This document shows positions 17,076 through 25,339 of a stretch of DNA of 64,000 nucleotides, one piece after another. The notes below the pieces were generated by a model. That model was not told where the DNA came from and did not search any database. It worked only from the letters and a program-made list of their open reading frames with translations. The stretch comes from Pseudoalteromonas aliena SW19. GTDB lineage: Bacteria > Pseudomonadota > Gammaproteobacteria > Enterobacterales > Alteromonadaceae. Positions within the stretch are counted from its first letter, which is position 1. The number at the start of each line of letters is the position of its first letter. The position numbers and the translations under genes are program-made. The DNA lies in assembly GCF_014905615.1 (NCBI RefSeq), contig NZ_AQGU01000025.1, positions 1,116,001 to 1,180,000 on the forward strand, given 5' to 3'.

Positions 17076-18185
17076 TTAAATAACTAAAAGTTCAGCTTCA
17101 AGTGCACCGGCATTATCTAAAGCAATTAATATAGACATTAGCTCTGCGGGCGTAGCTCCAAGTGCATTAACCGCTTTAACAATTTCGTCCAAAGATGTGC
17201 CTTCAGGCCATAAAAGCATATTTTTTTGCTGTTGCTCAACGCTAATATCACTGGCTTGGGTAGGCGTAGTTTGTCCATTTGAAAATGGACCTGGTTGCGA
17301 CACACCTTCTTGCTCACTTATGGTAATCGTTAAATTACCGTGATTAACCGCAGCTTTATGCACTCTCACTGTATCGTTCATTACAACAGTGCCTGTGCGG
17401 CTATTAAATACAATTTTTGGTCTCTCAGTACCTTCCTCAACCACAATATCTTGTAACATCGACATAAAGGTATTACGGCTGTTTGCATCACTTGGCGCAC
17501 TTACCACTAACCGCCCCCAGTTTTCGGCTGTTGCTACGTCAGGGCCAAATACTTTATTTATTGCTTTTACTACATTGCGGGCAGTTTGATAATTTGGCGC
17601 TTTTAAGTTTAATACAACATCGGGTTGAGTTTTAAACATATCCACTACGCTGCGTTCAATAATAGCGCCATTTGGAATAAGCCCTGAGGTAGGAACATTG
17701 ACTGTCACCGATGAGCCATTTTTACCGCTGGCATTAATCCCCCCCACAACAAGGTTACCTTGTGCCAGTGCATAAATTTTGCCATCAACACCTTTTAGCG
17801 GCGTTAACATTAAGCTGCCACCGTGTAAGCTTTTAGCGTCGCCTAAAGAGTTAACTGTTACATCAATTAATTGGCCTGGACTTCCCATAGGAGGAAGTGT
17901 TGCATGCACTGCAACGGCGGCAATATTTTTTGATTTTGGTAAACTTTTTTCATCAACCGAAACACCAAATTGCTTTAGCATATTGCTCAATGACTGACCC
18001 GCAAATTTAACTTGTGCTTTATCACCAGAGCCCGGTAAACCTACCACTAAACCATAACCAACTAATTGATTTTCGCGAACGCCTAATACATCCACCATAT
18101 CTAATAATGGTCTAGCTTTAGCTGCATAACTTACCTGTGGTACAAAGCCTGAAAGGCTAATTAATAGCAGTAATAAATATCTCAT
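17076..18185 (-). CDS. flgI: FlgI, flagellar P-ring protein
   Basis: Periplasmic protein that polymerises into the P ring around the rod. From the ATG at 18185 it has 369 residues with a signal peptide (MRYLLLLLISLSGFVPQVSYA) and the family landmarks DVLGVRENQLVGYGLVVGLP and GSGDK near the start, and EIVKAVNALGATPAELMSIL near the end. The open frame extends 20 codons upstream, but only the chosen start places the signal peptide at the N-terminus. FlgA, encoded at 23.4 kb, is its assembly chaperone. Confidence 0.97.
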   Translation of the reverse strand: MRYLLLLLISLSGFVPQVSYAAKARPLLDMVDVLGVRENQLVGYGLVVGLPGSGDKAQVKFAGQSLSNMLKQFGVSVDEKSLPKSKNIAAVAVHATLPPMGSPGQLIDVTVNSLGDAKSLHGGSLMLTPLKGVDGKIYALAQGNLVVGGINASGKNGSSVTVNVPTSGLIPNGAIIERSVVDMFKTQPDVVLNLKAPNYQTARNVVKAINKVFGPDVATAENWGRLVVSAPSDANSRNTFMSMLQDIVVEEGTERPKIVFNSRTGTVVMNDTVRVHKAAVNHGNLTITISEQEGVSQPGPFSNGQTTPTQASDISVEQQQKNMLLWPEGTSLDEIVKAVNALGATPAELMSILIALDNAGALEAELLVI

Positions 18186-18202
18186 TAAAACCTCAGTCGT
18201 CA

Positions 18203-18922
18203 CTAGAATGGATTTAAGAATCGAGTAAACAGTGTAGTAAACCAACCTGGTCTATTCGCATCAGCCAATGTGCCTCTGCCTGTATAACTGATCTGTGCCT
18301 CTGCTATTCGCAAAGAAGACACTCTATTGCTTACATCAATATCAGCAGGGCGAACTAAACCTTCAATCTCGATATATTCATCGCCTTGATTTAGTTTTAT
18401 TTGTTTACGCCCTTTTATTACTAATGAGTTATTTGATAAAACATGCTCAACCCGAACCGTTATAGAACCGCTAAGAAAGTTTTGCTGACTTGCACTGCTT
18501 TCACCATCAAATTTAGTACTTGAACCAACACCTAAATTTAAATCGGTGACATTTAAATTACCGGCAAGAGGAACACCGACATCAAAATCAGTTTTTTTGT
18601 CTAAACTCGAGTCAGAACTTTTACTTGATTGAGTTCGCTCGTTTAAAACAACCGTTAAAATATCACCAACTCTGTACGCGCGTTTATCGGAATAAAGCGA
18701 AAACATGTAATTATCTTGAAATAAGCTGCCATCTTGATGGTTTAAACCTTCTTGATAAGACTCTTGGCTGATCTCGTAATCTTTACGTGTTTTCTTTTTT
18801 TTGTTTTGAGGGCATTTAACTTCGCCATAAACAACTTCGCATTGAATAAACTCTCTGTTGTAGGGGGCATTACTGCACCCTGCCAACAACAAAAACACGA
18901 TTAAAAAAGCTAACTTATTCAT
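18203..18922 (-). CDS. flgH: FlgH, flagellar L-ring lipoprotein
   Basis: Outer-membrane L-ring subunit. The 239-residue precursor has a lipoprotein signal with lipobox LLAGC (cysteine 16), an SLYSDKRAYRVGDILTVVLNE segment broken across the FlgH core, and the C-terminal NLVIKGRKQI-like pattern (SLVIKGRKQIKLNQGDEYIE) with RPADIDVSNRVSS. It begins 2 bases after flgG. The stretch between residues 35 and 65 is unusually polar and lysine-rich, making the N-terminal part longer than in some FlgH proteins. Confidence 0.96.
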   Translation of the reverse strand: MNKLAFLIVFLLLAGCSNAPYNREFIQCEVVYGEVKCPQNKKKKTRKDYEISQESYQEGLNHQDGSLFQDNYMFSLYSDKRAYRVGDILTVVLNERTQSSKSSDSSLDKKTDFDVGVPLAGNLNVTDLNLGVGSSTKFDGESSASQQNFLSGSITVRVEHVLSNNSLVIKGRKQIKLNQGDEYIEIEGLVRPADIDVSNRVSSLRIAEAQISYTGRGTLADANRPGWFTTLFTRFLNPF

Positions 18923-18924
18923 AA

Positions 18925-19710
18925 TTATACGTTTTGATTTATAAAGCGTAACATTTCATCCGCAGCTGAAACGACTTTAGCATTCATTTCATAAGCACGT
19001 TGTACAGCAATCATACTGACCATTTCATCAACAACACTCACGTTAGAGCCTTCAATAGTAAACTGTTGTAAAGCACCAAACGCCTCTTCACCAGGTATTC
19101 CTTCTACTGGCTCACCTGACGCTGCGGTTTCACGGTATAAGTTACCACCTAAGCTTTGCAGACCCGCAGGATTGGCAAAATTAACCGTTAATAGTTGACC
19201 TAACTCAACTGGCTGCGCTTCTTTACCAACAATAGCTGTAATTGACCCATCCGTGCCAATAGACACTTTTGTTGTTCCCTCTGGAAGCGCTATATTTTGC
19301 GCCAAAGGTAAACCATTGCTGTTAACTAGTAATGATTCTGAATTAAGCTGAAACTGGCCATTACGAGAGAACAAAAGCTCTCCATCTGGACTTTCAATTT
19401 GAAAAAAACCTTGTCCTGCAATCGCAACATCAAGTTGATTACTTGTTGTTTCAAAGCTTCCTTCAGTAAATTCTTTTTGAGTGCCGTTAATTCGAACACC
19501 AGTACCAACTTGGATACCTGAAGGCAGCTGATTTAAATCATCAGCTTGAGCGCCTGGTTGTTTTTGTACTTGGTAAAATAAATCTTCAAATACGGCTCTG
19601 TCTTTTTTAAAACCTGCGGTGCTTACGTTAGCTAAATTATTAGAAATAGTGGTCATTCTAAGATCTTGAGCTGCAAGACCTGTTTTACTTACCCATAATG
19701 CTGAATTCAT
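18925..19710 (-). CDS. flgG: FlgG, distal rod protein
   Basis: Distal rod subunit linking motor and hook. The 261 residues (E. coli 260) start MNSALWVSKTGLAAQDLRMT and have TISNNLANVSTAGFKKDRAV, the SNNLANxxTxGFK motif of axial proteins. The FlgG-specific segment PGAQADDLNQLPSGIQVGTG is present, and the C-terminal helix SVVDEMVSMIAVQRAYEMNA is intact. It sits between flgF and flgH with tight spacing. Confidence 0.97.
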   Translation of the reverse strand: MNSALWVSKTGLAAQDLRMTTISNNLANVSTAGFKKDRAVFEDLFYQVQKQPGAQADDLNQLPSGIQVGTGVRINGTQKEFTEGSFETTSNQLDVAIAGQGFFQIESPDGELLFSRNGQFQLNSESLLVNSNGLPLAQNIALPEGTTKVSIGTDGSITAIVGKEAQPVELGQLLTVNFANPAGLQSLGGNLYRETAASGEPVEGIPGEEAFGALQQFTIEGSNVSVVDEMVSMIAVQRAYEMNAKVVSAADEMLRFINQNV

Positions 19711-19724
19711 GATTAACTCCCTCT

Positions 19725-20456
19725 TTATCCACGTTCGCTAATAAGTTTATTGCCGCTGGTTGCAAGCTCGTCTGCCGACTTCATCATTTTTACATTCATT
19801 TCGAATTGGCGGCTAATATTCATTGTTTTTATCATTTCGGCTACCGCATTTACGTTAGAGCCTTCGAGCGCGCCGGTTCTTACTTTAATTGTCTCGTCGG
19901 CTTCAAGTTGTTGTAAATCAGGACTTCTTAGTAACCCATCAGGGCCTTTAACTAAGTTTCCATCAGTACTGGCGAGCTTAATTCGGGCATCTTCTGCAAT
20001 AACCCCACCGCCAATTGGCGTAAGGTTAATTATACCGTCAGAGCCAATCTCAATTTCGCCAAACTCAGGTAGCTGTACATCGCCCCCATCACCTTGCAAA
20101 CGACGACCATTGACAGTTACAAAACCGTCGGCATCAACAAGTAAGTTACCAGCTCGGGTATAGGCTGGGTTCCCATTATCATCCATGACTTCAAGGTAAC
20201 CACCTTCACTTAAAGCAATATCTAAATTACGACCCGTATCCATCACAGGACCTGCCGATAAATCAGTGGTAACAGGAGTCAATTGAGCAAGGTAGCGGGT
20301 TCTAAATCCGCCACCTTGAACCATCATAGATTGAGCCTGTTCCATATCAGCTTTAAACCCAGCTGTACTGACGTTAGCCAAGTTATTAGCGGCAACACGT
20401 AAGGCTGTATTATTTAGTTCAGCACCAGAAACTGCGGTATAAATTAATTTTTCCAC
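19725..20456 (-). CDS. flgF: FlgF, proximal rod protein
   Basis: Rod subunit. It has 243 residues starting MEKLIYTAVSGAELNNTALR, followed by VAANNLANVSTAGFKADMEQ, the typical N-terminal motif. The centre (GRNLDIALSEGGYLEVMDDN, AYTRAGNLLVDADGFVTVNG) is that of FlgF, and the C-terminus (NAVAEMIKTMNISRQFEMNV) gives the second D0 helix. It lies between flgE and flgG in the operon. Confidence 0.96.
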   Translation of the reverse strand: MEKLIYTAVSGAELNNTALRVAANNLANVSTAGFKADMEQAQSMMVQGGGFRTRYLAQLTPVTTDLSAGPVMDTGRNLDIALSEGGYLEVMDDNGNPAYTRAGNLLVDADGFVTVNGRRLQGDGGDVQLPEFGEIEIGSDGIINLTPIGGGVIAEDARIKLASTDGNLVKGPDGLLRSPDLQQLEADETIKVRTGALEGSNVNAVAEMIKTMNISRQFEMNVKMMKSADELATSGNKLISERG

Positions 20457-20467
20457 AATCAGCTTCC

Positions 20468-21847
20468 TTAAGTGTTACTAAACAAAATTTGCATCATTTC
20501 ATCAGCGCTGCTGATTGTTTTAGCATTTGCCTGATAATTTTGCTGAAACGACATTAAGCCAACTAATTGCTCACTAATATCAACATTCGATCCCATAAAT
20601 GAACCCGAAAGTAATTTACCTAAAGAGCCGCTATCTGGCTCACCGTAAAGTGCACTGCCCGACTCTTCAGTTTGATACCACACAGTATTACTGCCTTGCT
20701 CTAACCCATCTACGTTTGCAAATGAGGCTAAAACAACTTGCCCTTGTAATTTAGATTCGCCGTTAGTAAACGTTGCAAATACTTTACCGTCATCGCCCAC
20801 TGTAACACCAGAAAATGCACCCGATGTATAACCATCTGCGTCATTTTCATTAACACTAAAGCTAGAGCCAAATTGAGTTGTACCATCAAATTTTAGGTTT
20901 ATGGCTAAAGCAGCAGCACCAGTACTTATTTCAGCATTTGTTGTTGCAGTAGCGCCCGCAACACCAACAGATAAGTTGACAGCTCTTACATCCGGTGTTG
21001 TCGAATAAGGGATCATTTGACCGTTTGTATCAAACGTCATCTTTAAAACACCAGCTGAAACAGCAGTCCCTGTTCCATCATCAACACTTTGATTACCAAC
21101 ATTAGCTCCTGGTACTGCTGGTGTACTAGACATACCTGATGTAAGCCCAGCGCCTGTTAGTTGAGTTTCAGTTAATGGCTTTCCGTCAAGGAAGAACATG
21201 GCTTGCCATTCATTACTACCCGTGTGATTAAAATACTGGGTCATCACGTGGCTATTGCCTAATGAGTCAAACACTTCGGTTGATTGAGAAAAGTTATACT
21301 GGCTACCATCTTTAGGATCGAAAAGAGCCGGTGCAACAGGGTATGAAATTATATCACTTGCTGAACTTAAATTACCGTTAAAATCAATAGAGGTACTTGC
21401 TTGAGCTGGAATATTAGACGCTTCAATTTTTAAATCGGTTAAAACACCCGATACAATTGTCGTCTCTCCACCTGCGGCTTCAGATACGCCAAACCCTTGC
21501 AATGTGGAGCCATTCGCATTGACGATATTCAGATTATTATCTAGCGTAAATTGACCTGCTTGGGTATAAGCCGTGCGACCATTTTCTGATATTGCAAAAA
21601 AGCCTTGCCCATCAATTGCAATATCAAGTGCATTACCAGTACGAACAATTTCACCGCCCGTTACAAAATCTTCTTTAATATTAGCAACTTTAACACCACC
21701 ACGCTGACCACCGTTGTAAACAGCAGCAAACTCGGCCGTATTATTTTTATATCCTGCAGTGCCAGAGTTTGCGATGTTATTACTTGTTACTTCTAAGCCG
21801 GTTTGTGTACTTTTAAGGCCACTAAGACCTATATTGAACATAGACAT
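20468..21847 (-). CDS. flgE: FlgE, flagellar hook protein
   Basis: Subunit of the curved hook. The 459 residues start MSMFNIGLSGLKSTQTGLEV and contain TSNNIANSGTAGYKNNTAEF, then the FlgE domains with DIAIDGQGFFAISENGRTAY, FNFSQSTEVFDSLGNSHVM-like core (residues ~180-195) and C-terminal VDISEQLVGLMSFQQNYQAN. The length is typical for a hook protein of this type. FlgD, its assembly scaffold, is encoded immediately upstream. Confidence 0.96.
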   Translation of the reverse strand: MSMFNIGLSGLKSTQTGLEVTSNNIANSGTAGYKNNTAEFAAVYNGGQRGGVKVANIKEDFVTGGEIVRTGNALDIAIDGQGFFAISENGRTAYTQAGQFTLDNNLNIVNANGSTLQGFGVSEAAGGETTIVSGVLTDLKIEASNIPAQASTSIDFNGNLSSASDIISYPVAPALFDPKDGSQYNFSQSTEVFDSLGNSHVMTQYFNHTGSNEWQAMFFLDGKPLTETQLTGAGLTSGMSSTPAVPGANVGNQSVDDGTGTAVSAGVLKMTFDTNGQMIPYSTTPDVRAVNLSVGVAGATATTNAEISTGAAALAINLKFDGTTQFGSSFSVNENDADGYTSGAFSGVTVGDDGKVFATFTNGESKLQGQVVLASFANVDGLEQGSNTVWYQTEESGSALYGEPDSGSLGKLLSGSFMGSNVDISEQLVGLMSFQQNYQANAKTISSADEMMQILFSNT

Positions 21848-21873
21848 ATTGTTTATTCCTTTTTTAGTTTTAC

Positions 21874-22527
21874 TTATGCCAGTTGGTTAATTTCAGTGAG
21901 ACCAAAATTACCCAAACCATCAACTTGTAATAAAATATCTTCTGGTGTTTTACCAACCGATACTCGCTCAACATTCCCACTTAGCCATGTATCAAGCTGC
22001 TTTGGAATGCCTGATGTTGTTGCATAAGCCCTAACAGCGTATCCACCTGCGTCTTGGTTATCAAACGCAAAACGAAGTGCACCCACGCCAGAATATGGCA
22101 GGTTTTTCTCTTCTATTAGCTCACCATTTTGGTTGTATAACTGAACAGTAACCGAATCTGCTGGTGTATCTAAATTGACTAACCCTGCAACAGTACCGTC
22201 TTGCTCTAACGCCACACTGTTTGCTTTAACATCAACAGACTGACCAACCATGCCCGTTGCTTCAAGCACAGTTAAACTGCTCATATAATCGAGCCCTGTG
22301 CTGGTATTTTGTCTAATACCTTGTAGTGATTCAACATTTGAAAACTCAGCGAGCTGGCTTACATAAGCCGTACCATCCATTGGTTCTAATGGATTTTGAT
22401 TACTAATTTGAGCAACAAGAAGTTCTAAAAACATCGTCGACATTTCTGCAGATGAACTATTACCTGAAATGTTAGTTTTGCTATTAACAGCATCTTGCGC
22501 ATTTTGATTGGTTGTATTCACTTGCAT
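21874..22527 (-). CDS. flgD: FlgD, hook assembly scaffold
   Basis: Scaffold at the tip of the growing hook, later lost. It has 217 residues with the N-terminal conserved block MFLELLVAQISNQNPLEPMD and GTAYVSQLAEFSNVESLQGI, and the C-terminal FlgD Ig-like region (DTPADSVTVQLYNQNGELIE, GYAVRAYATTSG). It starts 4 bases after flgC. Confidence 0.96.
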   Translation of the reverse strand: MQVNTTNQNAQDAVNSKTNISGNSSSAEMSTMFLELLVAQISNQNPLEPMDGTAYVSQLAEFSNVESLQGIRQNTSTGLDYMSSLTVLEATGMVGQSVDVKANSVALEQDGTVAGLVNLDTPADSVTVQLYNQNGELIEEKNLPYSGVGALRFAFDNQDAGGYAVRAYATTSGIPKQLDTWLSGNVERVSVGKTPEDILLQVDGLGNFGLTEINQLA

Positions 22528-22531
22528 TTTA

Positions 22532-22948
22532 TTATTGTCCTAATTTTAGAATACTTTGCTGCATACTATTAACGCGCCCCATTACCTCAACAGACGTTTG
22601 GTAGCTACGACTTGCTGACATCATATCGGCCATTTCTTCAAGCACGTTCACATTAGAATAAAAAACATAACCATCACCGTTCGCAATAGGGTTATTTGGC
22701 TCATAACGCTGTTCAACCGTTCGGTTAGATTCGGTAATACCCAAAATATCAACTGACGCTGAAATAGATTGACCATCTTGTGTTTGTTTATATAGAGCCG
22801 AAAATACGGGTTTAAGCGCTTTATATGCGTCGGCTTCTGAGCCTGCTGCCGTATCGGCATTTGCTAAGTTAGAAGCAATCGTATCAAGACGAATAACCTG
22901 AGCACGCATTGCGCTGCCGCTTGCATCGTAAATTGAGTTAAAAGACAT
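22532..22948 (-). CDS. flgC: FlgC, proximal rod protein
   Basis: Rod subunit, 138 residues, with MSFNSIYDASGSAMRAQVIR, DTIASNLANADTAAGSEADA and the C-terminal NVNVLEEMADMMSASRSYQT followed by SVEVM, all standard for FlgC. Its ATG shares one base with the flgB stop (TAATG), so the two rod genes are translationally coupled. Confidence 0.96.
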   Translation of the reverse strand: MSFNSIYDASGSAMRAQVIRLDTIASNLANADTAAGSEADAYKALKPVFSALYKQTQDGQSISASVDILGITESNRTVEQRYEPNNPIANGDGYVFYSNVNVLEEMADMMSASRSYQTSVEVMGRVNSMQQSILKLGQ

Positions 22949-23322
22949 TACACATCTCCTTTAATAACTTTATACAAACCATTTATTTTCATATTTAAAA
23001 AAGTCATGCTGGTTTGAAAGTCCATGCTGTTATTTGCAAACTTTGCTTGTTCAATATTAAGCTCAACCGTATTCCCGTCACTTGATGGTTGATAAGGTAC
23101 ACGGTATTTTAGTTGTTCTGCCTGAGCACCCATAAAGTCAACATTTCGATTTTGTGAAATACTTGATGAAACGTCATTCATAATTTGACGATAATCAACA
23201 TCTCGAGACTTAAATCCCGGTGTGTCTACATTTGCCAAATTACTTGCTATTATTTCGGCACGATCTAGCCTTAGCTGCATTGAAAATGGATGAACGCCTA
23301 ACGCCTTATCAAATAGTTCCAT
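22948..23322 (-). CDS. flgB: FlgB, proximal rod protein
   Basis: Rod subunit and first gene of the flgB-lafW operon. From the ATG at 23322 it has 124 residues beginning MELFDKALGVHPFSMQLRLD, then RAEIIASNLANVDTPGFKSR and the C-terminal NNSMDFQTSMTFLNMKINGL. The frame is open 20 codons upstream, but the ATG at 23322 follows an AGAGGCAAC ribosome-binding region and gives the family length. A sigma-54-type promoter lies 68 bases upstream. Confidence 0.95.
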   Translation of the reverse strand: MELFDKALGVHPFSMQLRLDRAEIIASNLANVDTPGFKSRDVDYRQIMNDVSSSISQNRNVDFMGAQAEQLKYRVPYQPSSDGNTVELNIEQAKFANNSMDFQTSMTFLNMKINGLYKVIKGDV

Positions 23323-23389
23323 GTTGCCTCTACTTTTTGATTCTTGTATGCTCACACATTCGCATACTTCTACCTGTTGCAACTTCTAT

Positions 23390-23406
23390 TACAACCTTTA
23401 TGCCAA
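23390..23406 (-). promoter_or_regulatory. Sigma-54-type (-24/-12) promoter before flgB
   Basis: The minus strand reads TTGGCATAAAGGTTGTA, close to TGGCACG-N4-TTGCA, with GG and the -12 GT separated by 10 bases. The -12 element has GT rather than GC. It is located in the flgB-flgA divergent region, 68 bases before flgB, and would put the whole hook-basal-body operon under LafK/sigma-54 control. Confidence 0.65.
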
Positions 23407-23428
23407 CTTTATAAAAAATTAGGAATCA

Positions 23429-24193
23429 ATGACTTATATAAAAAACAATCTCATCCGCCAATACAAAGCGGAAGCTAAACTTCCTCAAGGGAAGTATGTT
23501 TTTTTCCGTATGTTTTTTATACTTGTTTTTTTTAGTACGCAGCAAAGTGTGGCAAGTAACATTAATTTCGATAAGCAGATACATACCTACCTACAAAAAG
23601 AAATTGATTCTTATCTCGCATCAACCGGCTCAAATAAACAACAACAAAAAATTAAACTCTTCATTCCAAAAGGGAGTACTGATTTAAATTGTGAAAACGT
23701 GCTAATTAGCCGTTCAAAAAAAGAAGACCCGCCTGCGGGGCGAATTAGCCTTACAGTCCAATGTGAATCACCAAAATGGAAGTTTAGAGCAAGTGCTAAA
23801 GTAAATTTATGGATTGATCTTGTTGCAGCTAAAAGAAACCTAAGCAGGGGCGAGTTACTTACCGCTGATCTTTTACACTACAAAAGCGCAGATGTAAGTA
23901 AACACTTACATTCAACAGAAGCAAAAATAAAACCATTAGTTGGCATGACGGTAAAGCGAGAAATAAAAAAAGATGATATTATTTCGCGCCGCCATTTAGA
24001 AAACATGTATTTAGTGAATAAAGACGAGTTTATTTTATTACAAGTAAATACCGCTAGTTTTTCAGCTAATGTAAAAGCTGTTGCACTACAAGATGGGCAG
24101 TTTGGCGAAATCATCAATGTTAAAAATCTATCTTCAAACAAAGTTGTTCAAGGCAAAGTAATTGACAAGAGAGTTGTAGAAGCTATTTTTTAA
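23429..24193 (+). CDS. flgA: FlgA, P-ring assembly chaperone
   Basis: Periplasmic chaperone needed for FlgI polymerisation. The C-terminal ~120 residues are the SAF-type FlgA domain (LSRGELLTADLLHYKSADVS, IISRRHLENMYLVNKDEFIL, VNTASFSANVKAVALQDGQF, GEIINVKN). From the ATG at 23429 (AGGA 4 bases upstream) the protein has 254 residues with ~27 hydrophilic residues before a hydrophobic segment (FFRMFFILVFFSTQQSVAS); a start at 23510 would give a shorter signal peptide but lacks a good ribosome site. The extra N-terminal part is encoded over a GGAAG-type repeat. It is divergent from flgB. Confidence 0.9.
   Translation: MTYIKNNLIRQYKAEAKLPQGKYVFFRMFFILVFFSTQQSVASNINFDKQIHTYLQKEIDSYLASTGSNKQQQKIKLFIPKGSTDLNCENVLISRSKKEDPPAGRISLTVQCESPKWKFRASAKVNLWIDLVAAKRNLSRGELLTADLLHYKSADVSKHLHSTEAKIKPLVGMTVKREIKKDDIISRRHLENMYLVNKDEFILLQVNTASFSANVKAVALQDGQFGEIINVKNLSSNKVVQGKVIDKRVVEAIF
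23470..23496. repeat. GGAAG-rich palindromic repeat (copy 2) within flgA 5' end
   Basis: GGAAGCTAAACTTCC followed by TCAAGGGAAGT resembles the palindrome at 8086-8124. Here it falls inside the first codons of flgA, before the signal-peptide region. Confidence 0.35.
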
Positions 24194-24207
24194 AAATTAT
24201 TAATAAA

Positions 24208-24237
24208 AAAGTTAAGTTAAAAGTATTATTGGTCGCT
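24208..24237 (+). promoter_or_regulatory. Sigma-28-type promoter before flgM
   Basis: AAAGTTAAGTT, 12 bases, GGTCGCT, the same layout as before both flagellins on the other strand. It ends 52 bases before the flgM ATG. Sigma-28-driven flgM is the usual feedback arrangement. Confidence 0.72.
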
Positions 24238-24288
24238 ACCTATATTTATGCAGGTATGAACAATTTTAAATATGATGAGTAACCCAGT

Positions 24289-24576
24289 ATGAATATAACA
24301 AATGCACCCGCTTTACACGTTGAACAGAGCCAGAAGTTAACTTCTCGCTCTGCAACGCCAAGCACACAAGAGCAAAAACCTAATCACGCTCCTGAAAAAA
24401 ACACCAGTGAAGTCAGTGCGCTTAGTAAATCTATAGACTCTACATTTGAAAGCCTATCATCTCAGCCTGATGTAGATATGGAAATGGTTGCTAAAGTTAA
24501 AGCCGCAATCGCTAATGGTGAATTTCAAATAGATATTGATGCAACCGTTAATGCCCTTGTTGAGCTACATAAATAA
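24289..24576 (+). CDS. flgM: FlgM, anti-sigma-28 factor
   Basis: Binds FliA until the hook is complete and is then exported. It has 95 residues; the N-terminal half is disordered-looking and the C-terminal sigma-binding region is recognisable (SEVSALSKSIDSTFESLSSQ, DMEMVAKVKAAIANGEFQID, IDATVNALVE). Its stop shares a base with the flgN start. A sigma-28-type promoter lies just upstream, implying autogenous feedback with the fliA product encoded at 5.1-5.9 kb. Confidence 0.94.
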   Translation: MNITNAPALHVEQSQKLTSRSATPSTQEQKPNHAPEKNTSEVSALSKSIDSTFESLSSQPDVDMEMVAKVKAAIANGEFQIDIDATVNALVELHK

Positions 24577-25004
24577 TGACCATAAGCACGTTAAAAGAAT
24601 ATATAGTTAGCCTAAAAAACGACATTAAAAAGCTCGATGCATTAATTGTATTTCTTGAGTCTCAGTACGTATTATTAAGCCAGCGCGACATACAGCTTGA
24701 AGAACATAATATTAAAATGCTGAAGCTTTTAGATAGCCTCAATGATTCGCATACTAAGCGTGATGCATTTTTAGTGAGTTTAGGCTTACCTAGCGGTAAG
24801 GAAGGACTAACTCAATTAAGAAGTAAACTCCCTAGTGATGTGAATGCAATCACCACCAAATTATTGCAAGAACTAGAAATAAAAACGAAAACATGCAAAA
24901 TGATGAACGAACGTTCTGGGCAATTACTCTCAAGCCAACGTCGATTGATGCAGCGCTTAACGGGTGGCGAAAACAAACAAGCCTATCCAGAAATGCAATT
25001 ATAA
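24576..25004 (+). CDS. flgN: FlgN, export chaperone for FlgK/FlgL
   Basis: Cytoplasmic chaperone for hook-associated proteins. The 142-residue protein is almost entirely helical with coiled-coil character (LKEYIVSLKNDIKKLDALIV, MLKLLDSLNDSHTKRDAFLV), and GLPSGKEGLTQLRSKL matches the FlgN pattern. It is coupled to flgM (TAATG), the usual flgMN order. Decayed sequence follows immediately downstream. Confidence 0.88.
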   Translation: MTISTLKEYIVSLKNDIKKLDALIVFLESQYVLLSQRDIQLEEHNIKMLKLLDSLNDSHTKRDAFLVSLGLPSGKEGLTQLRSKLPSDVNAITTKLLQELEIKTKTCKMMNERSGQLLSSQRRLMQRLTGGENKQAYPEMQL

Positions 25005-25060
25005 AGCGAATCACCTTTGTAAATGCATACTTTGCAGAGGCTATAACTAATTTTGTATAA

Positions 25061-25235
25061 CTACTTATCACCCATTTCAATTTCTGAAAGGTCAAAGTAA
25101 GCATTTTTTTCCACTACTTCAAAAATCATCAGACCAACGACAAATACTTAAAGCTTCAAATTTATAGCCTTCAGTTTTCTTATTCTCAAATTTAAAAAGA
25201 ACCTTTTCATCAGTGGTATTGTAGTCATATTTAAA
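25061..25235 (-). pseudogene. Frameshifted gene fragment of unknown function
   Basis: On the minus strand two adjacent frames read like one protein: YDYNTTDEKVLFKFENKKTE then GYKFEALSICRWSDD, and after a frame change near 25,115-25,135, FEVVEKNAYFDLSEIEMGDK with a TAG stop at 25061-25063. There is no start codon or ribosome site. I do not recognise the family. Directly upstream is another truncated gene, so this gap after flgN looks like decayed accessory DNA. Confidence 0.4.
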
Positions 25236-25339
25236 TTGAGTCTAAATAATAAGAACACTTAGTTTTTGAATAAAAAGATCAAGAAAACACAGCTGCCTGC
25301 TTGACCGGAACTTTCTAATGGGTGACCCTTTTGGCTTCC

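Noticed and set aside
1-25004. Prophage or phage-tail cluster
   Set aside because: Every structural gene matches a flagellar rod, hook, ring, cap or filament protein; no capsid, terminase or integrase is present.
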